In this document: positions 1 to 12,050 of the stretch, piece after piece
Layout: every line of letters starts with the position of its first letter
How positions within the stretch are numbered: the stretch's first letter is position 1
Origin: Girardinichthys multiradiatus
Taxonomy: Eukaryota; Chordata; Actinopteri; Cyprinodontiformes; Goodeidae
Direction: 5' to 3'
Assembly: GCF_021462225.1 (NCBI RefSeq)
Contig: NC_061801.1
Span: 9,420,125 to 9,484,124, forward strand
Length of the DNA: 64,000 nucleotides
Program-made: the position numbers and the translations under genes
The notes under the pieces: generated by a model
What the model was told of the DNA's origin: nothing
Databases searched by the model: none
What the model saw: the letters and a program-made list of their open reading frames with translations, nothing else

Positions 1-265
1 GGTTCACGCGCCATATATACACCTCCGTTCTGTTTATTCCTTGCGGAAACATTTTCTGGATCATGGTCATGTCTTGTTGTCTCTGTCATGCTCATGTCTT
101 GTTTTTTGGATCATGCCAAGCCTGTCTTGCCTGCTCATTTATTGTTTTGTTCCAGCCTCTTTCTATGAGTGAGTTTTTTGTTTATTAAATCCTTTTTTCA
201 CTTAGCGTCATGCTGCCTGCTAGTCTGCATTCCGGGGTCCTCCATTTTGCAAGTCCTAACAGCTA
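1..265 (+). mobile_element. 3' part of an LTR (same family as the solo LTR at 6460)
   Basis: The sequence from position 1 aligns by eye with 6741-6987: CACGCCATATAT, GCGGAAACAT, repeated TCATGTCTTG words, TTATTAAATC, and a tail CTGCATTCCGGGGTCC against CTGCATTGTGGGGTCC. The LTR is cut by the window start. Its 3' end is near CCTAACAG, so the terminal TGACA is mutated. Confidence 0.6.
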
Positions 266-328
266 GGGCATTTTTGAATTAACTGAGGAGACACATAAAG
301 GTGTGTGAAGGGTCAGTTCTGAAGTGTT

Positions 329-1530
329 CGTCTCGTCTCATCTCGTATCGTAGTCTTCCGCTTTATCCGGGACCGGGTCGGGGGGGCACCAGACTCAGCA
401 GAGACGCCCAGACGTCCCTCTCTCCAGACACCTCCTCCAGCTCCTCCGGGGGGAGCACAAGGCGTTCCCAGGCCAGCCGAGAGATATAGACCCTCCAGCG
501 TGTCCTGGGCCGTCCCTTGGGCCTCCTCCCGGTGGGACATGCCTGGAACACCTCCCGAGGAAGGCGTCCAGGAGGCATCCGGTATAGATGCCTGAGCCAC
601 ATCAACTGGCTCCTCTTGATGTGGATGAGCAGCAGCTCTACTCTGAGCCCCTCCCGGATGGCCGAGCTCCTCGCCCTATCTCTAAGGGAGTGCCTGGCAA
701 CCCTACGGAAGAAGCTAATTTCAGCCGCTTGTATCTGGGATCTCGTTCTTTCGGTCATGACCCAAACATCATCGACATAGGTAAGGGTGGGAACGTAGAC
801 CAACCAGTAAATAGAGAGCGCCGCTTTTCAGGTCAGCTCTCTCTTCACCACAACGGAGCGGCGCAGCGCCCTCATTACTGCAGCAGCTGCACCGATCTGT
901 CTGTTGATCTCCCGCTCCATTCTTCCCTCACTCCTGAACAAGACCCCAAGATACTTGAACTCCTCCACTTGAGGCAGGAACTCCCCTCCAACCTGAAGAG
1001 GACAAGCCATCCTTTTCCGGTCGAGAACCATGGCCTCGGACTTGGAGGAGCTGATCATCTTCCCAGCCGCTTCACACTCGGCTGCGAACTGCCCCAGTGC
1101 ATGCTGTAGGTCTTGGCTAGAGGGGGCCAGCAGGACCAAGTCATATGCAAAAAGAAGAGACGAAATCCACTGGTCCCCAAACCAGACCCCCTCCAGCCCT
1201 TGGCTGCACCTAGAAATTTTGTCCATAAAAGTTATGAAAAGTTATGAACAGGACCGGTGACAAAGGGCAGCTGTGCCGGAGTCCAACAAGCACCGGGAAC
1301 AGGTCCAACTTAGTGCCAGCAATGCGGACCAAACTCCTGCTCTGCTTGTACAGAGACCGGATGGCCCCTAATAAAGGGCCCCCGATTCCATACTCCTGGA
1401 GCACCCCCCACAGGGCATCACGAGGGACACAGTCAAATGCTTTCTCCAGGTCCACAAAACACATGTGGCCAAACTCCCATGAACCCTCGAGTACCCTGCA
1501 GAGGGTATAGAGCTGGTCAGCCTCTGAAGT
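329..1530 (-). mobile_element. 5'-truncated LINE with decayed reverse transcriptase (CR1/Rex1-like)
   Basis: Minus-strand frames hold pieces of a reverse transcriptase in the expected order: VDLEKAFDCVPR, GLRHSCPLSPVLF, LLFAYDLVLLAPSSQDL (one D of the FADD-type catalytic box appears as Y), SSKSEAMVLDRK, EEFKYLGVLF, and the C-terminal RTRSQIQAAEISFFRR ... RPRTRWR ... PPRPGPG. Frame changes separate them, so the copy is dead. The 3' end carries a degenerate GTCTC-type tandem tail at about 329-350. Assignment to the Rex1/Babar-CR1 group is from memory; the non-LTR class is secure. Confidence 0.75.
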
Positions 1531-1879
1531 GTCTATGGTCACTAAATTAGCTTTAATGTAGTAATTTGATGTAGTAATAGTTTATTAAATTGCAGTATAC
1601 TTACATGTTCACAAATACAATGTTCGTGTACATTTATGTTTTTGAAGGTTTATTGCTCCATATAATGTAAAAGTGAAAGATAAAAAGAGATGCTAACCGC
1701 CTTCTTCAAAACATACACCAGATACATATGCTGCAGCCATTTCAGATGTTTTATGCAATAGTTTTCCTTAATAAGAAGATAAAGCTGACATCTCATGTCA
1801 ACCGTTGTCTAATGAACTATAAAAAACCTGTTTATTCTTATCAGTTTGTTTCATTGTAGTCTTCTTAAACTTTGTTTTA

Positions 1880-3010
1880 CTGTGTTACACCATATTACCA
1901 AAAGTATTCACATACTCCTCCAAATCATTGAATTGAGGAATTCCAATAATCTCCATGGCCCCATATTTGAAAAATCCAGGATATAGGAATGCAGACTGCT
2001 TCTACATTTGTTAAAGAATGGGGCGCTCTCAGGTGCTCACTGAATTCCAGCATGGTACCATGATAGGATGCCCTCTGTGCATTAGGTCTAGTTATGAAAA
2101 TTCCTATCTACTAAATATTCCACAGTCAACAGTTAGTGTTAGTGGAAACAACTGGGAACGACAGCTACCCGGCTACAAAATGGTACGCCACCATAATCAG
2201 AGAGCACATCAGCGGCTACTGAGACAACACAGTGCCCAGAGGTCGCTAACTTTCTGCAGAGTCAGTAGCTACAGAACTCCAAACCTCATGTGGCCTTCAG
2301 ATTATCTCAAGAACAGTGCACAGAGAGCCTCATGGAACGAGTTTCAATCGACGAGAAGCTGCATCCAAGCCTTACATTACCATATTGCAATGCAAAACAT
2401 CGGATGCAGTTGTGTAACGCATGCTGCCGCTGCCAGTGGAAACATGTTGCCTGGACAGAAGAATCATGCGTCCTTGTGTGGGAATCTTATGGACTGGTCT
2501 TGGTTTGGCAGTTGCCAGGAGAAGGGCACTTGCCAACTGCATTGAGCCATGCTCTGCAGAGGCGTCCAAAACATTTGGACATTTCATGCTACCAACATTG
2601 TGGGATACATTTGCAGATGGACCTTTCCTGTTTCGGCATGATTGAGTACAAGCAAAGTAATTATGAGCAAGTCTGGTTTAGATTAATTTAAATGGCCTGA
2701 GTCAGTCCAACATCAGTGTATGACCTCACAAATATGATTCTGGAAGAGTCAATCAGTCAGTCATTTTCTACCGCATGCAAACTCCATGCAGAAAGAGCCC
2801 CAGCCAGGATTCGAACCTAGGACCTTCTTGTTGCAAGGCAACAGTGCTACCAACTGCATCACCGTGCAGCCCGATTCTGGAAGAATGATCAGAAATTCCC
2901 ACAAACACCTAAACCTTGTGGAAAGCCTTCCTAAAAAATTTCAAACTGTTTAAATACAAAGGATGGCCCTACATTGTAGTAAACCCTGAAGATTAAGAAT
3001 GGGATGTCAC
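1880..3010 (+). pseudogene. Decayed Tc1-like transposon, transposase remnant
   Basis: The plus strand carries a degenerate Tc1-like transposase that begins near MGRSQVLTEFQHGTMIGCPL, followed by LLNIPQSTVS (helix-turn-helix region). Further frames hold recognisable words around 2290-2690, and the end near GGATGTCACTC (3001-3010) matches the usual 3' region. Many indels and stops are present and the middle of the catalytic region is deleted. A SINE with a 12-bp target duplication sits at 2748-2872. Confidence 0.65.
2748..2872 (-). mobile_element. Internally deleted tRNA-derived SINE
   Basis: The minus strand has the tRNA-like head (box B as GGTTCGAATCC) joined directly to the TGAC-type tail, so the SINE middle is missing. 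It is flanked by a perfect 12-bp direct repeat, GATTCTGGAAGA, at 2736-2747 and 2873-2884. Confidence 0.75.
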
Positions 3011-3100
3011 TCATATGCTCATATATTTGTCAAAGCAAATGAATGAATACTCTTGGCAATATAGTGTGTTGATACGAATAAATATGAAATTTAATTTTAA

Positions 3101-3228
3101 CGATGTGATGGATTGGCGACCTGTCCAGGGTGTACCCTGCCTCTCGCCCATAGACTGCTGGAGATAGGCACCAGCTTCCCCGCGACCCACTATGGAATAA
3201 GCTGTAGAAAATGACTGACTGACTGACG
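3101..3228 (+). mobile_element. 5'-truncated SINE (3' part)
   Basis: GTGATGGATTGGCGACCTGT through ATGGAATAAGC to a GACTGACTGACTGAC tail is the 3' half of the SINE seen in full at 19183-19524. ACGAT on both sides may be a short target duplication. Confidence 0.7.
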
Positions 3229-3875
3229 ATATCTGCATTTCAAAATATTAATTGAATTCAAACAAACACATCCCTCCTTAACAAGTATGGACTAAATTTA
3301 CCCCATTTTACCCTATTTTCTCTCGCCTAAATGTTCAGTTTGTACCTTAATCTCCTTACCACTGCCTCTGTGGTTTCCATTATATGGCTCTTTGCAAGTT
3401 GTGTTTTTGTAATAATATCTGACTCCATTTCATTACCTGGAAATTCCATTCATGACAATTAATTGTTAAATCTAACTATATGATTTAACACAAGTATAAT
3501 TAGGGGTTAACCGTATTTTATTAAAGGGACCCCCACTTTTCCACTGTGCAAAATGAGGAAACTGTGCTCAATCCAGCCTGAGCCCTCAGAGTCCTCACAT
3601 CACCAAAGCTGCTGGAGAGAAAACATTTCTCATCATGAAATATGCATGGTGTATTCAGCAGAAAATATGTCATCGCCGTCCCACTCTGAATTGCTTCCTA
3701 TGATCCATCTTTTATGAAAGATGTATGTGTTGGTCTGCCTGATAACCTCTGTGCAGCCAGCCAAACTTCTGTTTGATTAGGCAGAAATCAAAGCAAGGCT
3801 TCTCCACAAGGACTGTTTCATATTCATTGAGATGCACTTTGTTTCCCAGATTCTGCACGACGTTAAATATAAAGT

Positions 3876-3890
3876 GGGGGGGGGGGGGGG
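3876..3890 (+). repeat. Homopolymer G15
   Basis: There are fifteen consecutive guanines. The length may be affected by sequencing error. Confidence 0.9.
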
Positions 3891-4415
3891 TTATCTCTAG
3901 CATGAACAGCCTTTCCTTCCCTCCATGTCAGTCTGAGGGTAAAGTAAGAAAAAGTCATGATAAATCCCCTTCTCTATTGGAGCCAGTGATCCTAAAAAAT
4001 AATACATTTCTAATTACACTATATATTTTAACTGAACTGCTGTTTTTGATTTAAGGAGGAAAAAACAGCTCTGGGATTTAAAGGAAGCAAATCACATTTA
4101 TTTTAGTGGACAACCTAAAATTAATAAGCTGCTCTGAAGCAGTGATGAGATACTGGCTTCTCTTAGCTTACAATGACCCATATAGAATAATATTTTTATT
4201 GTTTACATTCATGATTAGGTTTTAGCTAAATGTTGTTGACTGTACTTGCAAGCTCCAACCTTCGAGTGGTGCTGTGAGCTACTGATCTCTTTTGTGTGTT
4301 TTTGTTATCTTCTCCTCCAGTGATCAATGGGCCCCGCCTGCAAAACAGAAAAGCATGACAAGACATTCTACCAGACAGATTGAGGCTCTACTGTGTATTT
4401 ATTGGTGCTGACCTT

Positions 4416-4418
<3 letters not shown>

Positions 4419-4466
<48 letters not shown>
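4419..4466 (+). repeat. (CA)24 microsatellite
   Basis: Twenty-four uninterrupted CA units lie upstream of an interspersed-repeat-like segment rich in CCTAACC words at 4550-4640. Confidence 0.95.
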
Positions 4467-4467
<1 letters not shown>

Positions 4468-4740
4468 TTTGTGTATTCCTATCTTTACAAGGACTTTGCA
4501 TTGGTTTCCATTCATTTTTCGTTAATTTCTATGGCCTAACTCTGACCCTAACATTAAAACTAACCACTACTAGTACATACATAACCTTATAACCTTAAAC
4601 CTAACCTAAACTGAATTCACACCTTAGTCCTAAATCTAACCCCTAACTCAAAAAGAGCACTGTTTTGAGCCCCATAAGGAGCAGTGGGTCCTCACAGTGT
4701 AGCATGTTTGAAAAATGGGCCTTACACTGTAACAAATGCT
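4467..4740 (+). repeat. Degenerate interspersed repeat with CCTAAC words
   Basis: TCTTTACAAGGACTTTGCATT is followed by CTAACTCTGACCCTAAC and several ACCTTAAACC/CTAACC words, ending with CCATAAGGAGCAGTGGGTCC. This pattern is common as a dispersed repeat in fish genomes. It is not a real telomere tract, because the units are irregular. Confidence 0.4.
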
Positions 4741-5934
4741 AGAACACATACACACAAACTGAACAATTACAGAGTGAGGACTGCTGAGCCAATTGTTGTT
4801 CAGAAATGATCAGAGTTTTATATAAGGCACCTTCATACACTCACCCGACAGAAGCAGCTTTGACATAATTAAAGGTGACTGCGCCAGCCAAAGACGTGCA
4901 GGGCTATGTTCTCTGATAAGAATTAAAGTAGGGGTTTCATATATTTCTCCAAGTGAATACTGCAGACGGAAGGTGGGAAGATAGAAGGACTTGATGGTGG
5001 ATGTGGTAAGTAAGACACAGCTAATGTAAATACACACGTTATAACTGGATACAGGTGTTTGCAGAGAAAATACAACTGAACTGTGATAAACCGTATTATC
5101 ACATTACCCTACAGGATCATTCAGTTATTTTATCATGCTGTGTGACCTTTTGACAAGCTTTGCAATATTAAGTCATTGGAGCAAGAGTTTTTTACGCCAT
5201 TCATATCCAGTGATATTTGTGGCTTCACAGGTTGCATATGTGGCCCTTTGGAGAAAGCAATCGACATCTTCAGCATTTCTCTGTGGACCCACACTGACAT
5301 ACAGTGCAGTGTGTGTGTTTGACGCACAGGGCAAAATGTCCCCTCGGCACAGCCCATGGGAGAACCGTGTATATAATTCACATGAGGTGAAAAGGTCATC
5401 GGGACGCTGCTTACTCATCTACTCTGCTCATGATGAGAGCAGGGATGGAGGCAAGAGGGGGGAGCAGTGTGCCTTCTTCGCACCTGATCCCCAGATGACA
5501 TGGTGGGGGTAGGGCATCATTGCCATGGAAACCTGCTTCCAGCCATATTTGATTAGATATTTGATCAGCAGAAGGGCTCAAATAAGATCAATTTTTTCTC
5601 CTCTTCAGGTGACAAGATTTTTAAAGTTGGATGGCACCAGGAGCAGATTGTGCTTGACTCTTAGAGCTACAAGGGTTTATTTTCTACTTCAGATGATAAT
5701 TGAACGGGGAAACCAGTTTTAAAAAAAATAATTACATTCTGCAGCATCTCTGTGCATAGTGGAGGAGAAAGTAAAGGTTTTAAGTTAAACGTAAGACCCA
5801 GGTCTTTCCTCTCAAGTCTCAAGTCAAGTACCAGGTCAAAACATGCAAGTCCCAAGTCAGAGAACTTACACCCATTCACCCATTGCCTTCTGATTAATTA
5901 GGCATCGGTTGTCCATGTGCGGGTGGTCCAGAGG

Positions 5935-6459
5935 TCCAGAAGGAAGACCCAGACATCCGTCTTACTACAGACATTGTCCATCTCATTCTAGGAGATACTA
6001 AGGTGCTCTCAGGTCAGAGGAAATATATGTACACCCTAAGGATGCCCCAGGGTCTTGTCCCAATGGTAAACCTTCAAAGAAGACATTCTGATCAGATGCC
6101 TTCAGCACCTGAACTATTTCCTTTCGATGTATTGAAAGACTGATTGTATTCAGAGTTCCCCCTGGATGATGAAGCTATTCAACCCATCTCTAAGCTGAGT
6201 CTAGCCAGCTGATGGAAGAAGCTTATTTCATTTGCTTGTATCCCAGATATTGTTCTTTCAGTCAAGATCCAGATCTCATGACCATAGGTGAAGGTTGGAA
6301 TTCAGACAGACTGGTAAATTGAGTTCTTCACTTTTTGACTCCATTAATTCTTCACCTCGACAGACCAGAGCAGCACACTCTACTATCACTCATGAACAAG
6401 ATAGCAAGATGCTTTAACTCCTCAGCTTGAGGCAAAGACTGACCCCTAGGTCAGAAAGA
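5935..6459 (-). mobile_element. Old LINE copy, 3' part (split by solo LTR)
   Basis: This is a degraded copy of the LINE at 329-1530. For example GGAAGAAGCTTATTTCATTT here matches GGAAGAAGCTAATTTCAGCC there, followed by TGTATCCCAGATATTGTTCT. It continues at 6988 after the inserted LTR. No open frame remains. Confidence 0.65.
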
Positions 6460-6987
6460 TGTCATGATGTAGGGTTGTTTGGTTTTTGGTTTCGGGGTTT
6501 TTCCTTATGTTTTTCACTGTTCAAGTTTTGAATCATGTTTCTGTTTATTTTCCTGGTCATGCTTTTGTTTTGTCGTCTTGTTCATGTTTTGTCAAGTTTG
6601 GTTTTCGGATCTGGTTATGCTTTTGCTTCATGTTTTTCTAGTGTTCAAGAGTCTCTGTTTTGCTCCAGTCACGTTTTGTTCTGTTAATTAAGTTTATTCA
6701 GTTCATCTGCTTCAAGTTAATCTGTCTCCTTGCTCCACCTGGTTTTCACGCCATATATTCACACCTGTTCTGTTAGTCTTCGCGGAAACATCTTTCACTC
6801 TCATGCTCATGTCTAGCTCTCATGCTCAAGTCTTATTTTTTGATCATGCCATGCCTGTCTTGCCTGCCCGTTTGTTTTGTTCCTGCCTCCTGTAGTGAGT
6901 GAGTTTTCGTTATTAAATCTTTTTCACTTACCATCACGCTGCCCGCTCGTCTGCATTGTGGGGTCCAATTCCAAGTAATACGTGACA
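6460..6987 (+). mobile_element. Solo LTR, 528 bp, with 5-bp target duplication
   Basis: The element begins TGTCATGATG and ends AATACGTGACA, so the ends are TG...CA with a perfect 5-bp inverted terminus TGTCA/TGACA. The flanks are AAAGA (6455-6459) and AAAGA (6988-6992), a 5-bp target duplication as made by LTR retrotransposons of the Gypsy type. TTATTAAATC near the 3' end supplies an ATTAAA polyadenylation signal. No internal coding region or second LTR is present, so it is a recombined solo LTR. It interrupts an older LINE. Confidence 0.85.
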
Positions 6988-7420
6988 AAAGAGCATCTTT
7001 ATTATGAACCATGGCCTCAGATTTTAAGGAGCTGACTCTCATCCCCGCCACTTCATACTCGTTTGGAACTTCTCCAGTGCAAATTGAACATCATGGACTG
7101 AAAACACCAATAGAACAACACTGATTGCAAAAGGCAAAGATGAGACCATGAGAGTCTCAAACCAGTTAGTCCTCCCTTCCCAGCTAGACCATAAGATCCT
7201 GTACATGAACACCACAAACACAATTGTAGACAAGGGTCAACCCTGGTGAAGACTAAGATGCACTGGGAACAAGCTAGACATTTTGCCAAGAATGAGGACA
7301 CAGTTCTTGCTTTGGTTACACTTGAACCAGATAGAGCCTAAAACCACCCCTGAACCTTGTCCTATACCAACACCCCCCACAACCTGTCTTGGGGGAACCA
7401 GACAACCAAATTCTCATCAC
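6988..7420 (-). mobile_element. Old LINE copy, 5' part (continuation)
   Basis: Homology to the LINE resumes directly after the LTR target duplication: GAACCATGGCCTCAGATTTT here against GAACCATGGCCTCGGACTTG at 1024. Short minus-strand frames contain the word SSLKSEAMV. The copy is heavily mutated. Confidence 0.65.
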
Positions 7421-8300
7421 CCCCTCAACAGTTTTTGGGCCCTCATGAATCCAGGGTTCAACAGTTAAGTGGTAACTTCCTATCCAACAACCTACATCTT
7501 ACACAAGAAGAAGAAATTACAGGTGCTCTGCAATTTCACTTTTGGTTTCAGCTCCAACTAATATGGTACCACAAGGTTTGGTTGGGCAAAATACAGAAAA
7601 GGGTTTCTAGCCAGCTGACAACTCCTAAGAAAACATCTAAATTACTGTTCAAATTCCAATAGATCAGTTATTGCCAACTCATAATTATTAATATTGTCTA
7701 ATCATGTTCACATGTGAAATTGCTCCTCACCAGGATATAATAATCTTCACACAGGAAAGGGAAAGTAACACAGTATTACTTTACAGCCAGTGCCTTAATT
7801 TGTTGCAAATGACATTAATTCCAACAATTTGAGCGACAGAAAACAACTCTCTGGTATGGTGAAAAACTTAAATTATTGTAGCTAATACTGCTGCCTGTAA
7901 TTTGAACCATTGTGTCTAGACGCCCATTACCCGCCTGCTACTAAAACAGAAGAATCAATACCATCTCAGTGAGTCATAATGGCCCAATTACTCTTAGTAG
8001 GTTTGTCAATGCCACATCTCTAAGGACACCTGCAAAAGGCCACAACAGCACACTCTGTGTCAAAGTATTGTTGTACATTTGGACATGTAGTGCAACCATG
8101 CTTGCATGTGGCTGTATTTAGTTTTCTAGGCTGCAGCACTCAGACAGAAAGGTAACTAAGCCTGAAAAACAAATATACATTACATGCAATAAATAAAACA
8201 AATGAGCATTTCCTGAAAAATGTCAAATAATACAGCAATGAAAACATGTTTTGAAAATCCTACTGAAATAAAAGTGAATTTTGCTGGATGGATAATTAAA

Positions 8301-8448
8301 TCAGCAGTCTATGGGGGGAGGCGGGATACACACTGGACAGATCGCCAGTCCATCGCAGGCCACGCACAGACTGCTGGACATTGGCACCAGCTTCCCTGTG
8401 ACCAACTATGGAAGAAGCAAAAAAAAATGACTGACTGACTGACTGACC
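8301..8448 (+). mobile_element. 5'-truncated, diverged SINE
   Basis: A diverged SINE 3' part with a GACTGACTGACTGAC tail lies between perfect 11-bp direct repeats GGATAATTAAA at 8290-8300 and 8449-8459. Confidence 0.75.
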
Positions 8449-8611
8449 GGATAATTAAACCCCTGAAACTTCTTTAAGACAATGTGTCAAAAAAACACAT
8501 TTGACATTTATTGAGAGAAGATTACCCCTATTGTTAGCATTAGATTGCAGATGATACTTTCCTAGATCTTAGCAGTTTCGTTCCGAAGCTTGCCAGATAT
8601 TTTTCTGGAAC

Positions 8612-9160
8612 ATGTTGGTTACTTACTGGAAGTTACTAGCTACTTCCCTGGAAATTTCATGCAACTCCACGCTTACTTTTTCTCAGCTGCCATCCGGCTT
8701 ACCTGGCACCCAACCTCAACTTTTCTTGCTGCAGTTGGTGGACCTGCGTGAAGGTTGCATCTACATCGGCATGACCACAAACTGCTCAACTACCAGGTGC
8801 TCGCTGGCAAACGGTCCCCTTTTCCCTTTTTGGACAGGTTATGCCACTAAACATGGTATACCCTCACTAAGATCTCTGCATGCTCTGTGGGCAAAAAGCT
8901 GTGCTGGAATGAGTGCAGGAAGAGTTTCAGAAGCCTATCAATTCTTGAACTGCATCCGCACTGGTAGAAAGGTCTACATTTGTGTGACCAGTAAAGGAAA
9001 TCATGCTGTTTTTTGTAAAATCTTAAGTTTCCTCAGCACATCTATACTGGCAGAAAGCCTCATAACTGTGACTGTGTGTGTGAAGGTAGTTTTAAAGCCC
9101 ATGAGGGCATCTATACAGGCGAACATGAATACAGCTGTTATACACATGGGGCAACCTTAA
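8612..9160 (+). other. Unassigned 182-codon open frame
   Basis: An ATG-started frame stays open for 182 codons and encodes a cysteine- and serine-rich product with no motif that I recognise. There is no obvious promoter, splice signal set or polyadenylation site. It may be chance or part of an unrecognised mobile element. I do not claim a gene. Confidence 0.2.
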
Positions 9161-9944
9161 CTCAGTAAACCTCACTATGCCTTTCCACTGGTAACCAGTC
9201 CATGCCTACTTCCTACTGGTTGCTGTTTCCTGTTGGTTTCTGTAATCAGCCACTGGCAATTGTTGTTATTTGTTGCTTACTTCATGCTTTCAAAGTCTGC
9301 CCACCTTTCCAACCTTACCCAATAATGATCACTGAATCTAGTAAACCTGCTTCATCATTTCAATTACTCTAAGAGTTCAACAACCTCTAATATGACCCCG
9401 TTTTAAACTGAACAAGACCTTCTGCCTCCATCAGGATCCATCATATTAATGACCTTTTCTTTCAGGACGAAACCGTCACTCCATTTTTTTCCCAACTCTC
9501 TTTCATGAGAGGGCCAAAGAGACAAGAGGCCGGTGTCTTCCCTTTGAGTCATAGAAAACAGCCTATTCTACGCTTTGAAGAAAATCCAAAATGTCACAAG
9601 CTGGAGTGATTGCTGTCCATGAAGCTTTCATAAATGTCACAGCAAGGGAAACAGCAATTAGGTGTTTCTTGAAAAGGCCAATTCTTCAGAGATCCTGCTT
9701 AACGACACACAGTGGGAGAGAATCTGTTGAGCTGCTCTCCATGTCAGAGTTGCCCTCTAGAACATTTGATAAAATTTCTGTTGCTGTTTTACAAAATGTT
9801 TTTGTTCTGTTCTTTATAAGAAAGTGGAGGGAAAAAAAGACTCCCCTACATGGGTAGTAACAACAAATGTCAAGTTGTTTTGAGGAAATGCGAACTTTGC
9901 AAAGAAATACAGTGCAGTTCAGACTTTGACTGGACCATACCAAC

Positions 9945-10412
9945 AATTCAATTCAATTCAAAAATACTTTAATAACCCCAAAGGGAAATTAAATGTTGTT
10001 GTCGGTCCCTAGTCGGTCATGGCAGATGGTCGCTCACACTAAGCCTGGTTCTGCTGGAGGTTTCTTCTGGTTTAAAGGGAGTTTTTCCTCTCCACTGTCG
10101 CTACATGCATGTTCAATATGAAGGATTGGTGCAAAGTCAACGCCAGTGACTGTCCACTGTCGCTACATGCTCACCCAGGAGGAGTGAATGCTACAAGTCA
10201 CTGACTCGATGCAATCTGCTGGGTTTCCTTTTTAACCAGTTTCAATAAATAACTGAATCTGACTGCACTGTTCGATAGTTAGGATTAATTGGAATGTATG
10301 TACCTGACTTGAAATCTGTATGATTCGATTAAACTGACTTTGTGAAGCGCCTTGAGACGACATGTGTTGAGAATTGGCACTATATAAATTAAACTGAATT
10401 GAATTGAATTGT
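9945..10412 (+). repeat. Interspersed repeat with TTGAA-type tail, copy 1
   Basis: The segment starts with AATTCAATTCAA, holds GTGAAGCGCCTTGAGACGAC and TTGGCACTATATAAATTAAA, and ends GAATTGAATTGAATT. A shorter relative is at 51355-51582. This is a widespread fish repeat; the simple tail suggests retroposition, but the class is not certain. The word CCACTGTCGCTACATGC occurs twice within it (10096 and 10153). Confidence 0.6.
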
Positions 10413-11454
10413 AGCTCACATTATGCAAATTTCTTCAAAGAGCTGTTGTAGATGCTTATGGCTGTGGGCAGGAAGGATCTCCTGTAGTAGTCTGTCTTAC
10501 AGCAGATCTGAAGATGCCTCTGACTGAAGAATACATGAATCTACCATGATCTAAACCAATCCATTGTAGCTCTAGCTCTATGTTTAGGGCTTTTTGTTGC
10601 TGAAGCATATACCTCCTCTCCAGTCTCTTCTGGAACCTTTTTACAGGTTTTTTCTAGGATCACCCTGTCTTTTGCTCTATCCATCTTCACATCCTTTATA
10701 ATTAGCTTCCCCCTCCCTCTTAAAGAAACCAAGCATCTCCTTGAATGGTGTCTTTAGGGTAATGTGCACCTTACAAAGCGATGAGCTTGAACACAAAATT
10801 AATTACAGTTTGGTGTTGGTCTGTGGTCTTGAATACAAACATACATCCGAGAGCAGCTAAGACCTTAAGAGTAAAGATGAAGCCAAGAACAGTATGAATG
10901 TATGAATAAGTAGAAATGCAGCTTAGCTGTGCTAATATCAAGATGAATAGAATTTTTGTTCAGTGTTATTAGCAGTTCACACAAATATCTGACAACTGAC
11001 CACTGTTTTGTGACGAGCTGATTTATGATAAAGACTCTTCTGCTGTCTAAAAAAAAATTATTTTACAGTCACCTTCTGATTATAATCCTCTATTTATCTT
11101 CACAGCCTGGAATTTTGGTAATAGTATTATTAGTTAATTTATTTTTGACATGGTTTTAAAATGCTTAATTTGGAGTATTTAACAAATCCCTTCCCATTCC
11201 ACTAAGGTTCGTGTTTTAATTTTGATTTACCTGCGAGGTTTGGAACCGTTTATTCGTCAAGTCCATAAGATACATTTGCGAAAGTTAGAAAGAGAAAACA
11301 AAAACAAACAACGTTGAATTAAACAAGATGCGATGCTAGATGAGCTAACTTTGCCCCAGGCTGGGCCAAAGGGCTAGCTGGAATCAAACGCGGTGCCTCA
11401 CGGTACTGGTCGGATGAGGTGGACAAGCAGCTCAAAAGGTTATGAAGCTCCATT

Positions 11455-12050
11455 TATCCCTCATTCGTGAACAAGACCCCAAGATACTTGAACTCCTCCA
11501 CTTGAGGCAGGACCTCCCGCCCGACCCGGAGAAGGCACTCTACCCTTTTCTGGCTTAAGACCATAGCCTCGGACTTGGAGGCACTGATTCTCACACTCGC
11601 ACACTGCTCCAGTGAGAGCTGTAGACCACGAGCTGATGAAGCCAGTAGGACCACATCATCCGCAAAAAGCAGAGACGCAATCCTAAGGCCACCAAAACGA
11701 TCCCCTCAACACTTTGGCTGCGCCTAGAAATTCTGTCCCTAAAAGTTACGAACAGAATCGGTGACAAAGGGCAACCTTGGCGGAGTCCAACCCTCACCGG
11801 AAACGAGTCCAACCTACTGCCGGCAATGTGGACCAATCTCTGACACCGGTTAAACAGGGACCTAACCGCCCGTATCAAAGGGCCTGGTACCCCATACTCC
11901 CAGAGTACCCACACAGGATTCCCTGAGGGACACGGTCGAACAAAACACATGTAGACCACAAAACACATGTAGACTGGTTGGGCAAACTCCCCTGCACCCT
12001 GCAGGGCCCTGCTGAGGGTGTAGAACTGGTCCAGTGTTCTTATCAACCCA
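11455..12050 (-). mobile_element. LINE fragment, decayed reverse transcriptase
   Basis: This is the same family as 329-1530. Minus-strand frames give LDQFYTLSRALQGAGEF, VGLRQGCPLSPILF (intact box), SASKSEAMVLSQKRVE and EEFKYLGVLFTNEG. The catalytic FADD box region is frame-shifted. A local duplication of AAAACACATGTAGAC lies at about 11942-11972. Both ends are truncated. Confidence 0.75.

Noticed and set aside
301..1510. Plus-strand frames of up to 173 codons over the first LINE
   Set aside because: They are antisense shadows of the reverse transcriptase, which reads on the minus strand with recognisable motifs.
4550..4640. CCTAA words suggesting an interstitial telomere
   Set aside because: The units are irregular and fit a degenerate dispersed repeat better than (TTAGGG)n.
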